64,000 nt of DNA from Gemmatimonadota bacterium (GCA_002724575.1 PBPC01000077.1:83189-147188); one strand, 5' to 3'; numbered from the stretch's first letter, positions 36,109 to 45,508 are shown. Translations and numbers: made by a program. The notes: a model not told the origin generated them from the letters alone.

Positions 36109-38904
36109 ATGTTCCTAGCTAGCGGATGCTCTAAGTCTCCCCTTTTGGTGGTTCTGGCTTCGGCCGTCCTCGTTCCACAGGAGTCACTGACACAGGATAT
36201 TCAGGAGCCCCAGTCGTTGGGCCGAATAACACCTGCAGAAGCTTACTCTGATAAGAAATCTGATAAGCTTGCCGAGGAATTTTCGAATGAGGCTCTTGAT
36301 GCTACCCGAAAACTCGGACCGATTGAAATCGACGGCCGTATCAATGAGCCAGATTGGGAGATGGCGAAAGTCTTTACAGGATTCACAGCGAAGGAACCGA
36401 TAGAAGGCGAGCCAGCGAAGGATGATACAGAGGTGAGAGTTCTTCTCGGTGACGGGGCGATCTGGATTGGAGCTCGGATGTGGGATTCTAAGCCGGAGGA
36501 GATCGTGTCACGGCTTACTCGGCGTGACTCTGACGGGATCTTTGACAAATTCTCCGTACATCTTGATCCAAATCGTGATCATCTAACGGGGTACATCTTC
36601 TCGTTGAGCGTCGCGAATGTTCAGCGAGACCACTACGTATACGATGATGACAAGCTGGATGGTGCATGGGATGCCGTTTGGTCCTCTGCGGTCCAGAGAG
36701 ATGAGGATGGTTGGTCCGCAGAGATCCGTATTCCGCTCTCTCAGATTCGTTACGAAGCAAGCGATGATCTCCAAACTTGGGGCATCAATTTCTATCGCCG
36801 GCGTGTCGCTAGTGCAGAAGAATCCTACTACGCCCTGCTCTCAAAACTTGAGAAAGGCATCGCGAGCCGGATGGCGGAGATGGAAGGTGTGTTAGTAGAC
36901 AGCCCATCTCGACGCTTTGAGCTTCTTCCCTACGCCGTCAGTAATTACCACAGTGCACCCGCTACCCCGGGTGACCCATTTTTTGATGGCACCGCTACAA
37001 ATGGGAGAATTGGTCTTGATCTAAGCTATGGCCTAGGGGCCTCGTTTACCCTAGATGCCACAATCAACCCTGATTTCGGTCAAGTAGAAGCCGACCCCGC
37101 TGTGATTAATCTCAGCGCATTTGAGACATTTCAAGGTGAACGACGCCCATTCTTCGTTGAAGACGCGCGAATCTTCGACTTCACACTGTCGGGCAAGAAC
37201 AATCAGCTCTTTTACAGCCGGCGGGTTGGTCGTGCTCCGCACGGTCGCCCCCCCTACGAAGCGGAGCATAGCCAAGTCCCTGAGAATGCTACGATTCTTG
37301 GTGCTGCAAAGCTGTCAGGAAGAACTGCTAAAGGTCTTTCTGTTGGTGTTCTAGGTGCGGTCACTGGAGATGAGTTCGGTCAGGGAGTTTTTGGTGATGG
37401 ATCAGAAAGCAAGTTCCTTGTCGAACCCCGGTCAGAGGTAGGGGTGCTGAGTCTTGCAAAAGACTTCGGTGATGGAGCTTCGCAGGTCCGAGGCCTAGTG
37501 AGCGGCTTACGTCGAGCGCTCCCCAGCGACGAATCCTATAACTGGCTGGCATCATCGGCTTTTAATGGAGGCCTCCGACTTGACCACCGGTGGCGGGATG
37601 GGAAGTACGGAATGTTTGCCTATGTGACGGGTAGTCATGTGCGAGGAGCCGAAGAAGCAATAACAAGAATTCAAAAGGCAAGTAATCACTACTTCCAGCG
37701 GCCAGATGCGACTCGGGCATCCTTAGATGAGACGGCCACTGCAATTAGTGGACTTGCCTGGCGTTTGAATTTGGAAAAACGGGAGGGTGAGCACTGGACG
37801 GGATCAGTCTGGAGTTCTCAGATCACTAACGGCTTCGAGATCAATGAATTGGGTTTTTATCCCACCGGGGAGCGACTCGACGCTGGTGCAAGGATCAATT
37901 ACAAGGAGATCGTGCCGGGACGACTGTTTCGGAGCTATAGCTTTGGTGGCTGGACTTATCACAACTGGAGCCACGAAGTACTCGACGACCTTTGGTCTGG
38001 TGGATCATGGCGTGATGCCAGGGTCCGGGGTGCCTTTACTGCAAATGCTAACGGTCAATTCCTGAACTACTGGAATCTCCGAACTAGTGGGACGTATACA
38101 CCTCGAGCGATGAGCCGGTCTGCCACTCGCGGGGGTCCAATGATGATGCGTCCGGGTTCTACGAAGTGGTCGGTTAACCTAAGCAGTGATCGGCGGAAGC
38201 CGGTGAGCTTCGGCTCTCATTTTGAGATGGAGGATGACCGCCAGGGTGTCGGTGGTGGTTGGACAGTCCGAAGTGATGTGAAAGTTCAACCCTCCGAAAG
38301 ACTTCAAGTTGTAGTAACTCCGAGGTATAACGAAGACAATTCAGGGCACCAGTATGTTTCTGCTACAGAAACCCTGCCCTATAGCCCAACATTCGGAGTT
38401 CGTTACCTCTTTGCTGACCTTAGTCGGCGTACGGTATCAATGGAAACCCGGTTAGATTGGACTTTTACTCCAAGGCTATCGCTGCAGCTTTTTGCACAGC
38501 CCCTGCTGTCTTCGGGTGACTACGTTCAGTACAAGCAACTGGCCACGTCGAAGTCCTATGATTTCTTAGAATTCAATCCAGGAGCAGGCTTTAACATAGA
38601 AGGAGGAGTAGCCTGTCCAGGGATCTGCGATTTGGAAGGCAGGCAGTATGTCGACTTCGATGGCGATGGCACGGCAGACTATTCCTTCCGTGATCGAGAC
38701 TTCAATGTGCGCTCCCTGGTGGGTAACGCTGTACTGCGTTGGGAATACAGGCCGGGTTCTACTGTGTTCCTAGTGTGGCAACGCAGGCAGTCTGATTACG
38801 CGTTCGCGGGGAACTTGGATTTCCAGAGAGACGCTACTGCTCTCTTTGAGGCGCCAGCTGACAACAGATTCATCATCAAGATGAACTACTGGCTCGGACT
38901 GTGA
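36109..38904 (+). CDS. DUF5916 outer-membrane protein with CBM9-like N-terminal domain
   Basis: The ATG follows the TAXI stop immediately. A signal peptide (to about residue 29) and linker precede a carbohydrate-binding-family-9-like domain (about 68-265), with IDGRINEPDW and later WSAEIRIPLSQIRY. The remaining 650 residues are the DUF5916 region: repeated amphipathic strands such as LDATINPDFGQVEADPAVIN and ERRPFFVEDARIFDF, looking like an outer-membrane beta-barrel. These proteins are frequent in Gemmatimonadota and Bacteroidota. Function is unknown; uptake or surface binding is inferred from its position after a transporter. Confidence 0.88.
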   Translation: MFLASGCSKSPLLVVLASAVLVPQESLTQDIQEPQSLGRITPAEAYSDKKSDKLAEEFSNEALDATRKLGPIEIDGRINEPDWEMAKVFTGFTAKEPIEGEPAKDDTEVRVLLGDGAIWIGARMWDSKPEEIVSRLTRRDSDGIFDKFSVHLDPNRDHLTGYIFSLSVANVQRDHYVYDDDKLDGAWDAVWSSAVQRDEDGWSAEIRIPLSQIRYEASDDLQTWGINFYRRRVASAEESYYALLSKLEKGIASRMAEMEGVLVDSPSRRFELLPYAVSNYHSAPATPGDPFFDGTATNGRIGLDLSYGLGASFTLDATINPDFGQVEADPAVINLSAFETFQGERRPFFVEDARIFDFTLSGKNNQLFYSRRVGRAPHGRPPYEAEHSQVPENATILGAAKLSGRTAKGLSVGVLGAVTGDEFGQGVFGDGSESKFLVEPRSEVGVLSLAKDFGDGASQVRGLVSGLRRALPSDESYNWLASSAFNGGLRLDHRWRDGKYGMFAYVTGSHVRGAEEAITRIQKASNHYFQRPDATRASLDETATAISGLAWRLNLEKREGEHWTGSVWSSQITNGFEINELGFYPTGERLDAGARINYKEIVPGRLFRSYSFGGWTYHNWSHEVLDDLWSGGSWRDARVRGAFTANANGQFLNYWNLRTSGTYTPRAMSRSATRGGPMMMRPGSTKWSVNLSSDRRKPVSFGSHFEMEDDRQGVGGGWTVRSDVKVQPSERLQVVVTPRYNEDNSGHQYVSATETLPYSPTFGVRYLFADLSRRTVSMETRLDWTFTPRLSLQLFAQPLLSSGDYVQYKQLATSKSYDFLEFNPGAGFNIEGGVACPGICDLEGRQYVDFDGDGTADYSFRDRDFNVRSLVGNAVLRWEYRPGSTVFLVWQRRQSDYAFAGNLDFQRDATALFEAPADNRFIIKMNYWLGL

Positions 38905-38919
38905 GCAGGAGTACTTCGG

Positions 38920-39141
38920 GTGAAGATTAACCCTTGGTGGATAGCCGGCTTTGTAATGCTACTGGCTTTCTTGCCGATGATGTACAAGCTGCTGGTGGGA
39001 CTCATGGGGATTGCGTTCGTGCTCAACCGCTTTCTAACCAGGATTATAGGATTGCTGGATACGGGGAGTCGTGTTAAAGCGATGGTTGACGACTTAAACG
39101 AAAAGAACGAAAACGAAATCATCATTGAGGATTCTGAGTAA
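38920..39141 (+). CDS. Small membrane protein of unknown function
   Basis: The 73-residue product starts at GTG 38920, fifteen bases after the DUF5916 gene. It has one long or two short membrane helices (about residues 6-38, WWIAGFVMLLAFLPMMY then a second hydrophobic run) and an acidic, Asn/Glu-rich cytosolic tail (NEKNENEIIIEDSE). No family is recognised. Its close spacing and same strand suggest it belongs to the transporter operon. Confidence 0.55.
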   Translation: MKINPWWIAGFVMLLAFLPMMYKLLVGLMGIAFVLNRFLTRIIGLLDTGSRVKAMVDDLNEKNENEIIIEDSE

Positions 39142-39188
39142 TCTCACTCAGTTCCATCCCCTGAGTAGAGTACCCCTGCCAACCGTGC

Positions 39189-40325
39189 CTAGTTGTCGCC
39201 TGAAAACCCATTTCTGGGCATGTCCGGGATAATACGCAGAGCATTCTCGTAGTAGACCTTTCGGAGCACTTCATCGGGCAGCCCCATTCCATAGAGCTTC
39301 CAGAAAGCGTGGTAATCCCTGTAGTAGTCGAAGTACTCGTCCTCTGTCTCAAATCCCCGCCAATAATAAGGGTATTCATCGGGCTGGAATGAGTCCTTAC
39401 CAAATAGGATGCGGTCCTGATACTTGATGAAGAAGTCGCGTGCAAAACGGGGTTGTCTCCCAAGGTCATAAAGCACTGCACCGACTTCTGCATAGACGTT
39501 TGGGAAGCGGTCGAAAAGTTCGCCCAGTCTACCCAAGTCTTGTGTATACCAACTCATGTGAGCCAGCACCCACGTTGTGTTTGGATGTCTCTCGAGCATG
39601 CGGTCACGTTCATCCATGAGTTCATCAAATTCTGGAAAACGTGCACGATCATTAAAGCGCCGGTTGGGAAAGAGTGCCATTTCAAGCCAGCGTTCGTTCT
39701 CGAAATCGAGAGGCTCAAAAAATTCTGCTGGGTCGCCGGTATGGATGAATACCGGTATCCCTAAGCGGCCCGCGGTTTGCCATACAACATCGAGTTCCGG
39801 GTCATCCATTTGTAGGCGACTACCGTCAGTCTTACGTGTAGAAAGCCCGAATCCTTTATTAATTTCACCGATACCAACTGCTCCAGCAGTGACATCTTCT
39901 TCCAACTGAGATGCGATCCGGGTGCCAGATCCTGGGCCAACACTTCGGAGGTCAACAGTGGTGAAAAAAACGAATCGGTCTTGCATTCCTGCAGCCCGGA
40001 CTGCCTGGATTTGCCGTGTTAATGAGGCTCCAGAACTTCCTCGGGCCTGCACCATCACCTGAAGGTTTAGTTCGTCCATTGCTGTGACGACACTCTGGAT
40101 AGTGTTGGGATTGTTCAATGCAGGAGGGTGGCCGTGGAAATCCACGGCTGGGAACTTTGCTCGAGGAACCTCGTGTTCTGGAACCACTAGGGTTGATTGA
40201 GGTTTGTACTCCAGAATTGTCGGTGGAGGAATCTGCGGAGTACGGTTCCGTCTGTTGATCTGAGCCTGGCCCTGTTGATTTGGAATGCAAAGTGAGAGGA
40301 ACAAAAAGAGAAAGGCCAAGCGCAT
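39189..40325 (-). CDS. Exported TIM-barrel amidohydrolase (Amidohydro_2)
   Basis: ATG at 40325 is chosen because GGAG lies eight bases upstream and the protein then starts with a signal peptide (MRLAFLFLFLSLCIPNQQGQAQ); an earlier ATG at 40370 would hide it. The 378-residue enzyme has the metal HxH in DFHGHPPA, a histidine in IHTGDP, another in LAHMSW and an aspartate in FGKDSF, matching the decarboxylase/lactonase-type Amidohydro_2 fold. The substrate is unknown. An exported RidA gene lies 71 bases upstream on the same strand, suggesting a joint operon. Confidence 0.82.
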   Translation of the reverse strand: MRLAFLFLFLSLCIPNQQGQAQINRRNRTPQIPPPTILEYKPQSTLVVPEHEVPRAKFPAVDFHGHPPALNNPNTIQSVVTAMDELNLQVMVQARGSSGASLTRQIQAVRAAGMQDRFVFFTTVDLRSVGPGSGTRIASQLEEDVTAGAVGIGEINKGFGLSTRKTDGSRLQMDDPELDVVWQTAGRLGIPVFIHTGDPAEFFEPLDFENERWLEMALFPNRRFNDRARFPEFDELMDERDRMLERHPNTTWVLAHMSWYTQDLGRLGELFDRFPNVYAEVGAVLYDLGRQPRFARDFFIKYQDRILFGKDSFQPDEYPYYWRGFETEDEYFDYYRDYHAFWKLYGMGLPDEVLRKVYYENALRIIPDMPRNGFSGDN

Positions 40326-40396
40326 CTTCACAGCTCCATTCGCATAAATTGGGATAAGGTGTAAACGCATACTTCGATTGGAAGGCTAACGCAATC

Positions 40397-40849
40397 TCAG
40401 CGCTCGACTGCGATTCCCATTACTTCAAAGCGTGCTTCTCTTAATAAGGTGCCAGACCCGAGGAAGGCTCGTGCTGGGAATTCAGCTGAGAAGTAAGTCC
40501 GGTAGACTTCGTTGAACGTGTCGTAGAAAGCCACATCGGAGCAATAAACTTGAACTAACACAAGGTCATCCATGCTCATCCCAGCAGCTTGAAGTTGGGC
40601 CTGTATGTTATTCAAGACATTTCTGGCCTCCGCATCTACTGCCGAGGGCACCTCGCCGTTGGCATCCAACCCTAGCGTGCCTGAGATATAGAGGGTGTTT
40701 CCTGCTAGTACTGCACCGCTGAAGGGGCCACCGCTTTCGTTCACGGTGCGAGGATTGATGTAGGTGACCTCCTCTTGCGCATTGAGCTTAGTTGAGGAGA
40801 GTCCGAGAAGCACAGCAAATATTGCGAAAAAGTATAGTTGGGTTCTCAT
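40397..40849 (-). CDS. Exported RidA/YjgF family protein
   Basis: ATG at 40849 gives a 150-residue protein with a signal peptide (MRTQLYFFAIFAVLLGLSST); the frame extends to 40891. The mature part is a RidA domain: GPFSGAVLAGNTLYISG, LNNIQAQLQAAG, VYCSDVAFYDTFNEVY and FPARAFLGSG with the conserved arginine that binds imine intermediates. RidA proteins hydrolyse reactive enamines in the cytosol; an exported version implies a different substrate or role. It precedes the exported amidohydrolase on the minus strand and is divergent from the heme operon. Confidence 0.85.
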   Translation of the reverse strand: MRTQLYFFAIFAVLLGLSSTKLNAQEEVTYINPRTVNESGGPFSGAVLAGNTLYISGTLGLDANGEVPSAVDAEARNVLNNIQAQLQAAGMSMDDLVLVQVYCSDVAFYDTFNEVYRTYFSAEFPARAFLGSGTLLREARFEVMGIAVER

Positions 40850-41189
40850 AGCACTAGATCTGGGGTGAAGGAGATGTGGCCTTGTTGACAAAGGATGCTA
40901 GAAGCTGGAGCCCCTAGATGGCAACGCTATTTGGCACGAGAAGCGGGGTTTCCTTATCCGAGGACCTTAAGTGCGGGCAAGACGGTATTAGCTCAACTCT
41001 TGCCTAGCCCTGCGATGCTTGCTAGGCATCTCGACCCTAGTGTTCGTCCAGCTAGCACTAAATGTACAGATTCTTAGTCTGTTGATAACAAATCAGGACA
41101 GTCTACTGACTAATTGTCTACTGCTGAACATTCTATGGATAACTGGAGATTATAGAGATGTGCCCTCTTAGATGTCATGAGAACTTAGC
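40850..41189. promoter_or_regulatory. Divergent intergenic region before the heme operon, with an 8-bp direct repeat
   Basis: This 340-base gap separates the minus-strand ridA gene from hemH and should hold both promoters. GTCTACTG occurs at 41101-41108 and again at 41116-41123, a 15-base period that could be an operator for a tandem-binding regulator. The half nearest hemH is AT-rich. I see no convincing -35/-10 pair, tRNA or terminator. A 60-codon open frame (40895-41077) has no family likeness. Confidence 0.35.
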
Positions 41190-42230
41190 GTGAGCAGCCG
41201 AACCGCTGTTGTGCTACTCGGTTTTGGGGAACCGGAGGGTGTGGATCAAGAAGAAGTCACTGGCTTCTTGGAACGAATTTTTCTGGCAAATGCTGGCTTA
41301 GAGGACCAAAGTCCCGGAGGTGCGGAAGCTAGGGCGCGGTTCTTAGCCAATGCACGTGCCCCAGCGCTGACGGAAATATATCAGGCTATAGGTGGCTCCC
41401 CTCTAATGTCTCAACTCCAAGCCAAGCGTGAGGGTTTGGAGGAAGAGTTGGCCCGGCGCGATCTGGAAATACCTGTCACGTTAGGCACTCAGTTTCTGGC
41501 TCCATCGATCAGTGATGCAGTGGCATGGTGTCAGGAGCATGAGATTGAACGGATAGTTGGCCTTACCACATATCCAGTGTGTGGGCGCTCGACGACGGTA
41601 GCTTCTCTCGATGAGCTTTCTAGAGAGGTATTAGCCCGGCAGAGCTTTGCCGAGGTGGTCGCTGTTGGTGGATGGCACGCTCATCCAGATTTTGCTGGGA
41701 TCTGGGAAGTAGCAATCAGAGAGCATGCCCAAAGAGTGGGGGTGGAATTACTCGAGCCTGGTTCTCTCCTCTACTTCAGCGCGCATGGTACCCCCCTCAA
41801 GTATCTGGAGAAGCTACCATACACGCACTATGTCGAAGCTTTGTGTTCTGCTATCGCCAATTCCCTTGGGGATGTGAAGTATGTCCTCGGATACCAAAAC
41901 CATGGAAACCGTCCTATCCCTTGGGTAGAGCCCGATAATGAGACACTCATGCCTAGCTTGGAGGCTGATCGGGTTGTAGTTGTACCAATCAGCTTCATAC
42001 AAGAACAATCTGAAACACTATCGGAGCTGGATCATGACCTATCTGAGCTAGCAAGATCTCAAGGGTTAGAATTTTATCGGGTCCCAGTACCTCATGATTC
42101 ACCAGCACTGCTGGAACTCATGGCAGATCTAGTCGAGGCAGCACTGGTTTCCCCGGGGGCTGAACTCTTAAGAGGTTGTAACTGTAACCCAGGAGCCTGG
42201 TGTACAAATGGGGGTGCGAATGGATCTTGA
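41190..42230 (+). CDS. hemH: Ferrochelatase (coproporphyrin ferrochelatase, CpfC)
   Basis: The 346-residue protein starts at GTG 41190. It has the ferrochelatase catalytic histidine in YFSAHGTPLKYLE (near residue 198) and the acidic helix QEQSETLSELD (near 270), plus YQNHG. It ends with three cysteines in GCNCNPGAWC; some ferrochelatases bind a [2Fe-2S] cluster through cysteines, but a fourth ligand is not obvious here. It opens the heme operon. Because chdC lies in the same operon, its likely substrate is coproporphyrin III rather than protoporphyrin IX; that choice is inference from context. Confidence 0.92.
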   Translation: MSSRTAVVLLGFGEPEGVDQEEVTGFLERIFLANAGLEDQSPGGAEARARFLANARAPALTEIYQAIGGSPLMSQLQAKREGLEEELARRDLEIPVTLGTQFLAPSISDAVAWCQEHEIERIVGLTTYPVCGRSTTVASLDELSREVLARQSFAEVVAVGGWHAHPDFAGIWEVAIREHAQRVGVELLEPGSLLYFSAHGTPLKYLEKLPYTHYVEALCSAIANSLGDVKYVLGYQNHGNRPIPWVEPDNETLMPSLEADRVVVVPISFIQEQSETLSELDHDLSELARSQGLEFYRVPVPHDSPALLELMADLVEAALVSPGAELLRGCNCNPGAWCTNGGANGS

Positions 42231-42441
42231 ATCTAAGGGGGACTTGAAGTGGACGCTCTGGAGTGCTTTAATCTCGTTCGCTGCTTTTGCCGGTGTAACG
42301 GCCACACAGGCCGTGGCTGAAGGGGGAGACCCCCTAGAACATTGGGGCGTGATCGTTGCGCTCGGCGTTATCGGCGGTACGGTCGGCGGACTCGTCGGCC
42401 CCATGATTCGCGGCATAAGCTTACGCTTCAGGAAGCGTTGA
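42208..42441 (+). CDS. Small two-helix membrane protein inside the heme operon
   Basis: The 77-residue frame overlaps the end of hemH by 23 bases; ATG 42220 is a second possible start with GGGGG well placed. It has two predicted membrane segments (about 16-37 and 46-68, the latter glycine-rich) and a basic tail ending RFRKR. I do not recognise a family. Its position between hemH and hemA suggests a link to heme synthesis or membrane delivery, but this is inferred only from gene order. Confidence 0.55.
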   Translation: MGVRMDLESKGDLKWTLWSALISFAAFAGVTATQAVAEGGDPLEHWGVIVALGVIGGTVGGLVGPMIRGISLRFRKR

Positions 42442-42484
42442 GCGGAACTGTCGCCCAGTCACGGGAATCTTTACCCTACCGACC

Positions 42485-43816
42485 ATGCCAAAAACGACAC
42501 CTGCCAGAGAAAGCAGTGCCACTCTTCTAGTACTGGGTGCGAGCCATCATACGTCCAGCGTGGAGCGCCTCGAATCTTTCGCGCGTGGAGCAGAAAGATT
42601 ACGTCGACGATTTGAAGACTCCTGGGAAGGCGGCTCAGAGCCACCGATCAGGGAAATGACAGTGTTGGCCACGTGCAATCGGGTTGAAATTTACGCAGTT
42701 GTCGACCCGGCCCATGAGGATGCGGCAGCTCGTTTGATCGCCGGAGAAGTTTTTGTGCATGCAGAGTCTGTTTGCTCTGACGTCTCTTACCAACTGAGGG
42801 ATGCAGACGCCATAAGACATTTGGCCCGGGTGGCTGCTGGCCTGGATTCCGTTGTTGTAGGTGAACATCAAATTAGCGGGCAGGTGGCGCGTGCATTTGT
42901 GAAACCTTCCAGCTGGAATGGTGAAGCGAGTGCCCTAAGAGACGTCGGGCGGATAGCAGCTCGCGCCAGTGGGCGTGTACGACAGGAAACGGAACTAGGC
43001 CGCCATTCTGCAAGTTTGGGTACAGTAGCTTTGGATCTTGCAACAGACGAATTGGGTGACCTTGAAGGGGGAAGTATCGTAGTTGTTGGTGCGGGCAAGA
43101 TGGGCAGTCTGGTGTGTTCAGCTCTTGGTCGAGCTGGTGCTTCAAGAATTACGGTTGCCAATAGGTCAGCTGACCGTGCACGTGAGATAGCCTCAGAAAT
43201 AGGAGCTGAAACAGCTGCACTCGATCAGCTCCCTTCGCTTCTGGAGAGTGCAAGTGTAGTGATTACAGCAACTACCTCAGATGAGCCGACCATAAGCGAA
43301 GCTGCTGTCCGGCAATCTCTTGCAGAAAGAGAAGATACAGTGGGCCCGCTTCTGATCATTGACCTCGCAATACCCAGGGATGTTGACCCGGCTGTAGCAG
43401 AACTTGAGGGGATCCGCCTGCTTACGCTCGACGACGTTAAATCACGCTTGGACCGCCACATGTCTCTTCGGCTAGGGGAAGTGGGTCCCGCGGAAGCTGT
43501 GGTGGATAATGTGGTCGACACGAATCTACGCAGTCCGGAATCCGCAGAAGTGGAGACCTTGATAACTCAACTAAGACGTACCACTGAGCAGATCAGAGAA
43601 GATGAGGTAGGGCGGTGGCTTGGGTCAGTTGACGGGCCCGTTAGCCAAGAGGATGTGGATCGCCTGACTCGATCTATCGTGAATAAGTTGTTTCACACAC
43701 CAATGCTGCGGTTGCGCGGAGCGGAGGAACTCAACGGCCGCCACACAGACCTCGTGGATGCGGTTAGCGAATTGTTTGAATTGAGTCGTCCGGGCGAGCC
43801 CACTCCACCAGAGTAA
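42485..43816 (+). CDS. hemA: Glutamyl-tRNA reductase
   Basis: The 443-residue protein has the catalytic cysteine C64 in TVLATCNRVEIY, the N-terminal GASHHTSSVERLE segment, the GEHQISGQV segment, the NADPH domain motif VVGAGKMGSLV near residue 200, and a C-terminal helical dimerisation domain. It reduces glutamyl-tRNA to glutamate-1-semialdehyde, the first step of C5-pathway tetrapyrrole synthesis; HemL, encoded at the end of this operon, does the next. Control by heme is common for this enzyme, but nothing in the sequence here shows it. Confidence 0.95.
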   Translation: MPKTTPARESSATLLVLGASHHTSSVERLESFARGAERLRRRFEDSWEGGSEPPIREMTVLATCNRVEIYAVVDPAHEDAAARLIAGEVFVHAESVCSDVSYQLRDADAIRHLARVAAGLDSVVVGEHQISGQVARAFVKPSSWNGEASALRDVGRIAARASGRVRQETELGRHSASLGTVALDLATDELGDLEGGSIVVVGAGKMGSLVCSALGRAGASRITVANRSADRAREIASEIGAETAALDQLPSLLESASVVITATTSDEPTISEAAVRQSLAEREDTVGPLLIIDLAIPRDVDPAVAELEGIRLLTLDDVKSRLDRHMSLRLGEVGPAEAVVDNVVDTNLRSPESAEVETLITQLRRTTEQIREDEVGRWLGSVDGPVSQEDVDRLTRSIVNKLFHTPMLRLRGAEELNGRHTDLVDAVSELFELSRPGEPTPPE

Positions 43817-43823
43817 GAAGCTT

Positions 43824-44723
43824 TTGCCCTCCGATAGGGTGCGCGTCGGAACGCGTGGATCGATCCTGGCGATGTGGCAGGCCCGTTGGGTCTCAGAACA
43901 TCTTAGGAGCGTAACCCCTGACTGCTTGGTTGAGCTTGTAGAAATCAAGACCCGAGGTGATGAGCATCAAGACCTAGGGAGTCTTCCGGGTATGGGACAC
44001 TTTACCTCGGAACTTGAAGCGGCTTTGGGTGAGGGCCGCATTGATGTCGCAGTGCATTCTCTCAAGGACTTGCCGGTAGATGAGACCGTAGGGGTAACGG
44101 TTGCAGCGGTACCTCTTCGGCACGATTCAAGTGATTCGTTGGTTAGCTCTTCTGGTGCGTCCTTGATGTCTTTGGCCCGTGGATCTCGGATAGGAACTGG
44201 AAGCCCACGCCGTGCAGCTTTGTTGATGTCCCACCGGCCCGACCTTGATGTAGTCGAAATCAGGGGCAACGTCGATACCCGAATTCGTAGGGTGGACGAG
44301 GGTACGTATGACGCTGTTGTGCTGGCTACAGCTGGTTTATTACGGCTTGGACTGGAAGATCGGATTAGTGAGAAACTAGACGTTCGGGAATTTCCGCCAG
44401 CGCCGGGTCAAGGAGCACTCGCAGTGCAGATGCGGGATGAGGATTCTGAGCTGCACCGAGTGGTAAAGGGCTTAGACGATCCAGATGCTAGGGTGACGTC
44501 AGGTGCTGAAAGAGCATTTCTAAGAGGTTTGGGCGGTGGATGTGCTCTGCCAGTAGGGGCTCATGCCTGGCGAGAGGCCGATCAACTGAAGCTTCTCGGG
44601 TTTGTTGGATCCAATAACAGTGCCCCTTCTTTAAGGGCAGAGGTAACGGGTGGTGATCCCCAAGCACTTGGGGAAAAACTGGCAGAATATATGCTTAGCG
44701 CCGGAGCCAGAGATCTACTGTGA
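43824..44723 (+). CDS. hemC: Hydroxymethylbilane synthase (porphobilinogen deaminase)
   Basis: The 299-residue protein starts at TTG 43824, eight bases after the hemA stop. It has the family motifs GTRGSILAMWQA, HSLKDLP, RRAALLMSHRPDL and the cofactor-binding cysteine C240 in LGGGCALPVGA, to which the dipyrromethane is attached. It polymerises four porphobilinogens into hydroxymethylbilane. It overlaps the hemD start by one base (TGATG). Confidence 0.95.
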   Translation: MPSDRVRVGTRGSILAMWQARWVSEHLRSVTPDCLVELVEIKTRGDEHQDLGSLPGMGHFTSELEAALGEGRIDVAVHSLKDLPVDETVGVTVAAVPLRHDSSDSLVSSSGASLMSLARGSRIGTGSPRRAALLMSHRPDLDVVEIRGNVDTRIRRVDEGTYDAVVLATAGLLRLGLEDRISEKLDVREFPPAPGQGALAVQMRDEDSELHRVVKGLDDPDARVTSGAERAFLRGLGGGCALPVGAHAWREADQLKLLGFVGSNNSAPSLRAEVTGGDPQALGEKLAEYMLSAGARDLL

Positions 44724-45508
44724 TGCGCGATGCAGCACAGGGCCCTTTGATGGGAAAGAGAATCGTAGTAACTCGCCAAGTCGAAAGAGCTCAGTCGCTC
44801 TCCGATAGGCTCGAGGCCCAGGGGGCTCAGCCGATTCTTTGTCCCACGATCAAGGTTGTTCCCCCGGCTTCTTATGGAGAGATGGACCAGGCGATTTCCC
44901 GGATTGAAGGTTACCGATGGGTTGTCTTTCCTAGCGCTAATAGTGTGCGAAGTGTCTTCCGGCGAATGTTAGAGATCGGCATGTCTACAGATCGGCTAGC
45001 GGGAATTTCCCTAGCAGCAGTGGGACCTGCGACAAAACGGTCACTAGAACTTGAAGGTGTGACAGTCGCTTATATTCCGGACGAATACCTAGCTGAGTGC
45101 TTAGCTGAGACTCTAACCCCAGTTGCGGATGAGAGGATCTTGGTTATGAAGGGGGATATTGGAGAGCCAACTTTAAGAGAAACTCTGACCACACGTGGTG
45201 CCGAAGTCGATGAAGTTGTCACATATCGGACTGTAACTCAGCCGCCACCAGAGAATGCAGTTGTAGAGTTGAAGCGAGGCGTGGATGTGCTGACGTTTAC
45301 AAGCCCCTCAACTGTTAGGGGGTTTCTTGAATTAGGCCCGGACTGGCGAGATGTAACGGTTGGTGTGATGATCGCGACGATTGGCCCGCTGACATCCTCT
45401 GCGGTTAAGGAGATGGGTCTAGAGGTGAATGTTGAAGCAGAGGAGCACACGATGGAGGGACTCGTGAGCGGAATCATTGGTGAGTTCACAAGTAAGGCTG
45501 GGAGATGA
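44723..45508 (+). CDS. hemD: Uroporphyrinogen-III synthase
   Basis: ATG 44723 overlaps the hemC stop; GTG 44720 and ATG 44750 are alternatives. The protein of about 260 residues has the two-domain HemD pattern: GKRIVVTRQVERAQSLSDRL at the start, VVFPSANSVRSVF and AAVGPATKRSLE in the middle, and TFTSPSTVRGF then IGPLTSSAVKEMGL near the end. HemD sequences diverge widely, so recognition rests on these motifs and on position between hemC and hemB. It cyclises hydroxymethylbilane to uroporphyrinogen III. Confidence 0.92.
   Translation: MRDAAQGPLMGKRIVVTRQVERAQSLSDRLEAQGAQPILCPTIKVVPPASYGEMDQAISRIEGYRWVVFPSANSVRSVFRRMLEIGMSTDRLAGISLAAVGPATKRSLELEGVTVAYIPDEYLAECLAETLTPVADERILVMKGDIGEPTLRETLTTRGAEVDEVVTYRTVTQPPPENAVVELKRGVDVLTFTSPSTVRGFLELGPDWRDVTVGVMIATIGPLTSSAVKEMGLEVNVEAEEHTMEGLVSGIIGEFTSKAGR

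Noticed and set aside
40895..41077. 60-codon ORF between ridA and hemH
   Set aside because: No ribosome-binding site, family likeness or coding-like composition; it fills an intergenic region.
41081..41142. DnaA-box-like sequences suggesting an origin
   Set aside because: Two imperfect matches only (near TTGATAACA and ATGGATAAC), with no dnaA, dnaN or box cluster nearby.
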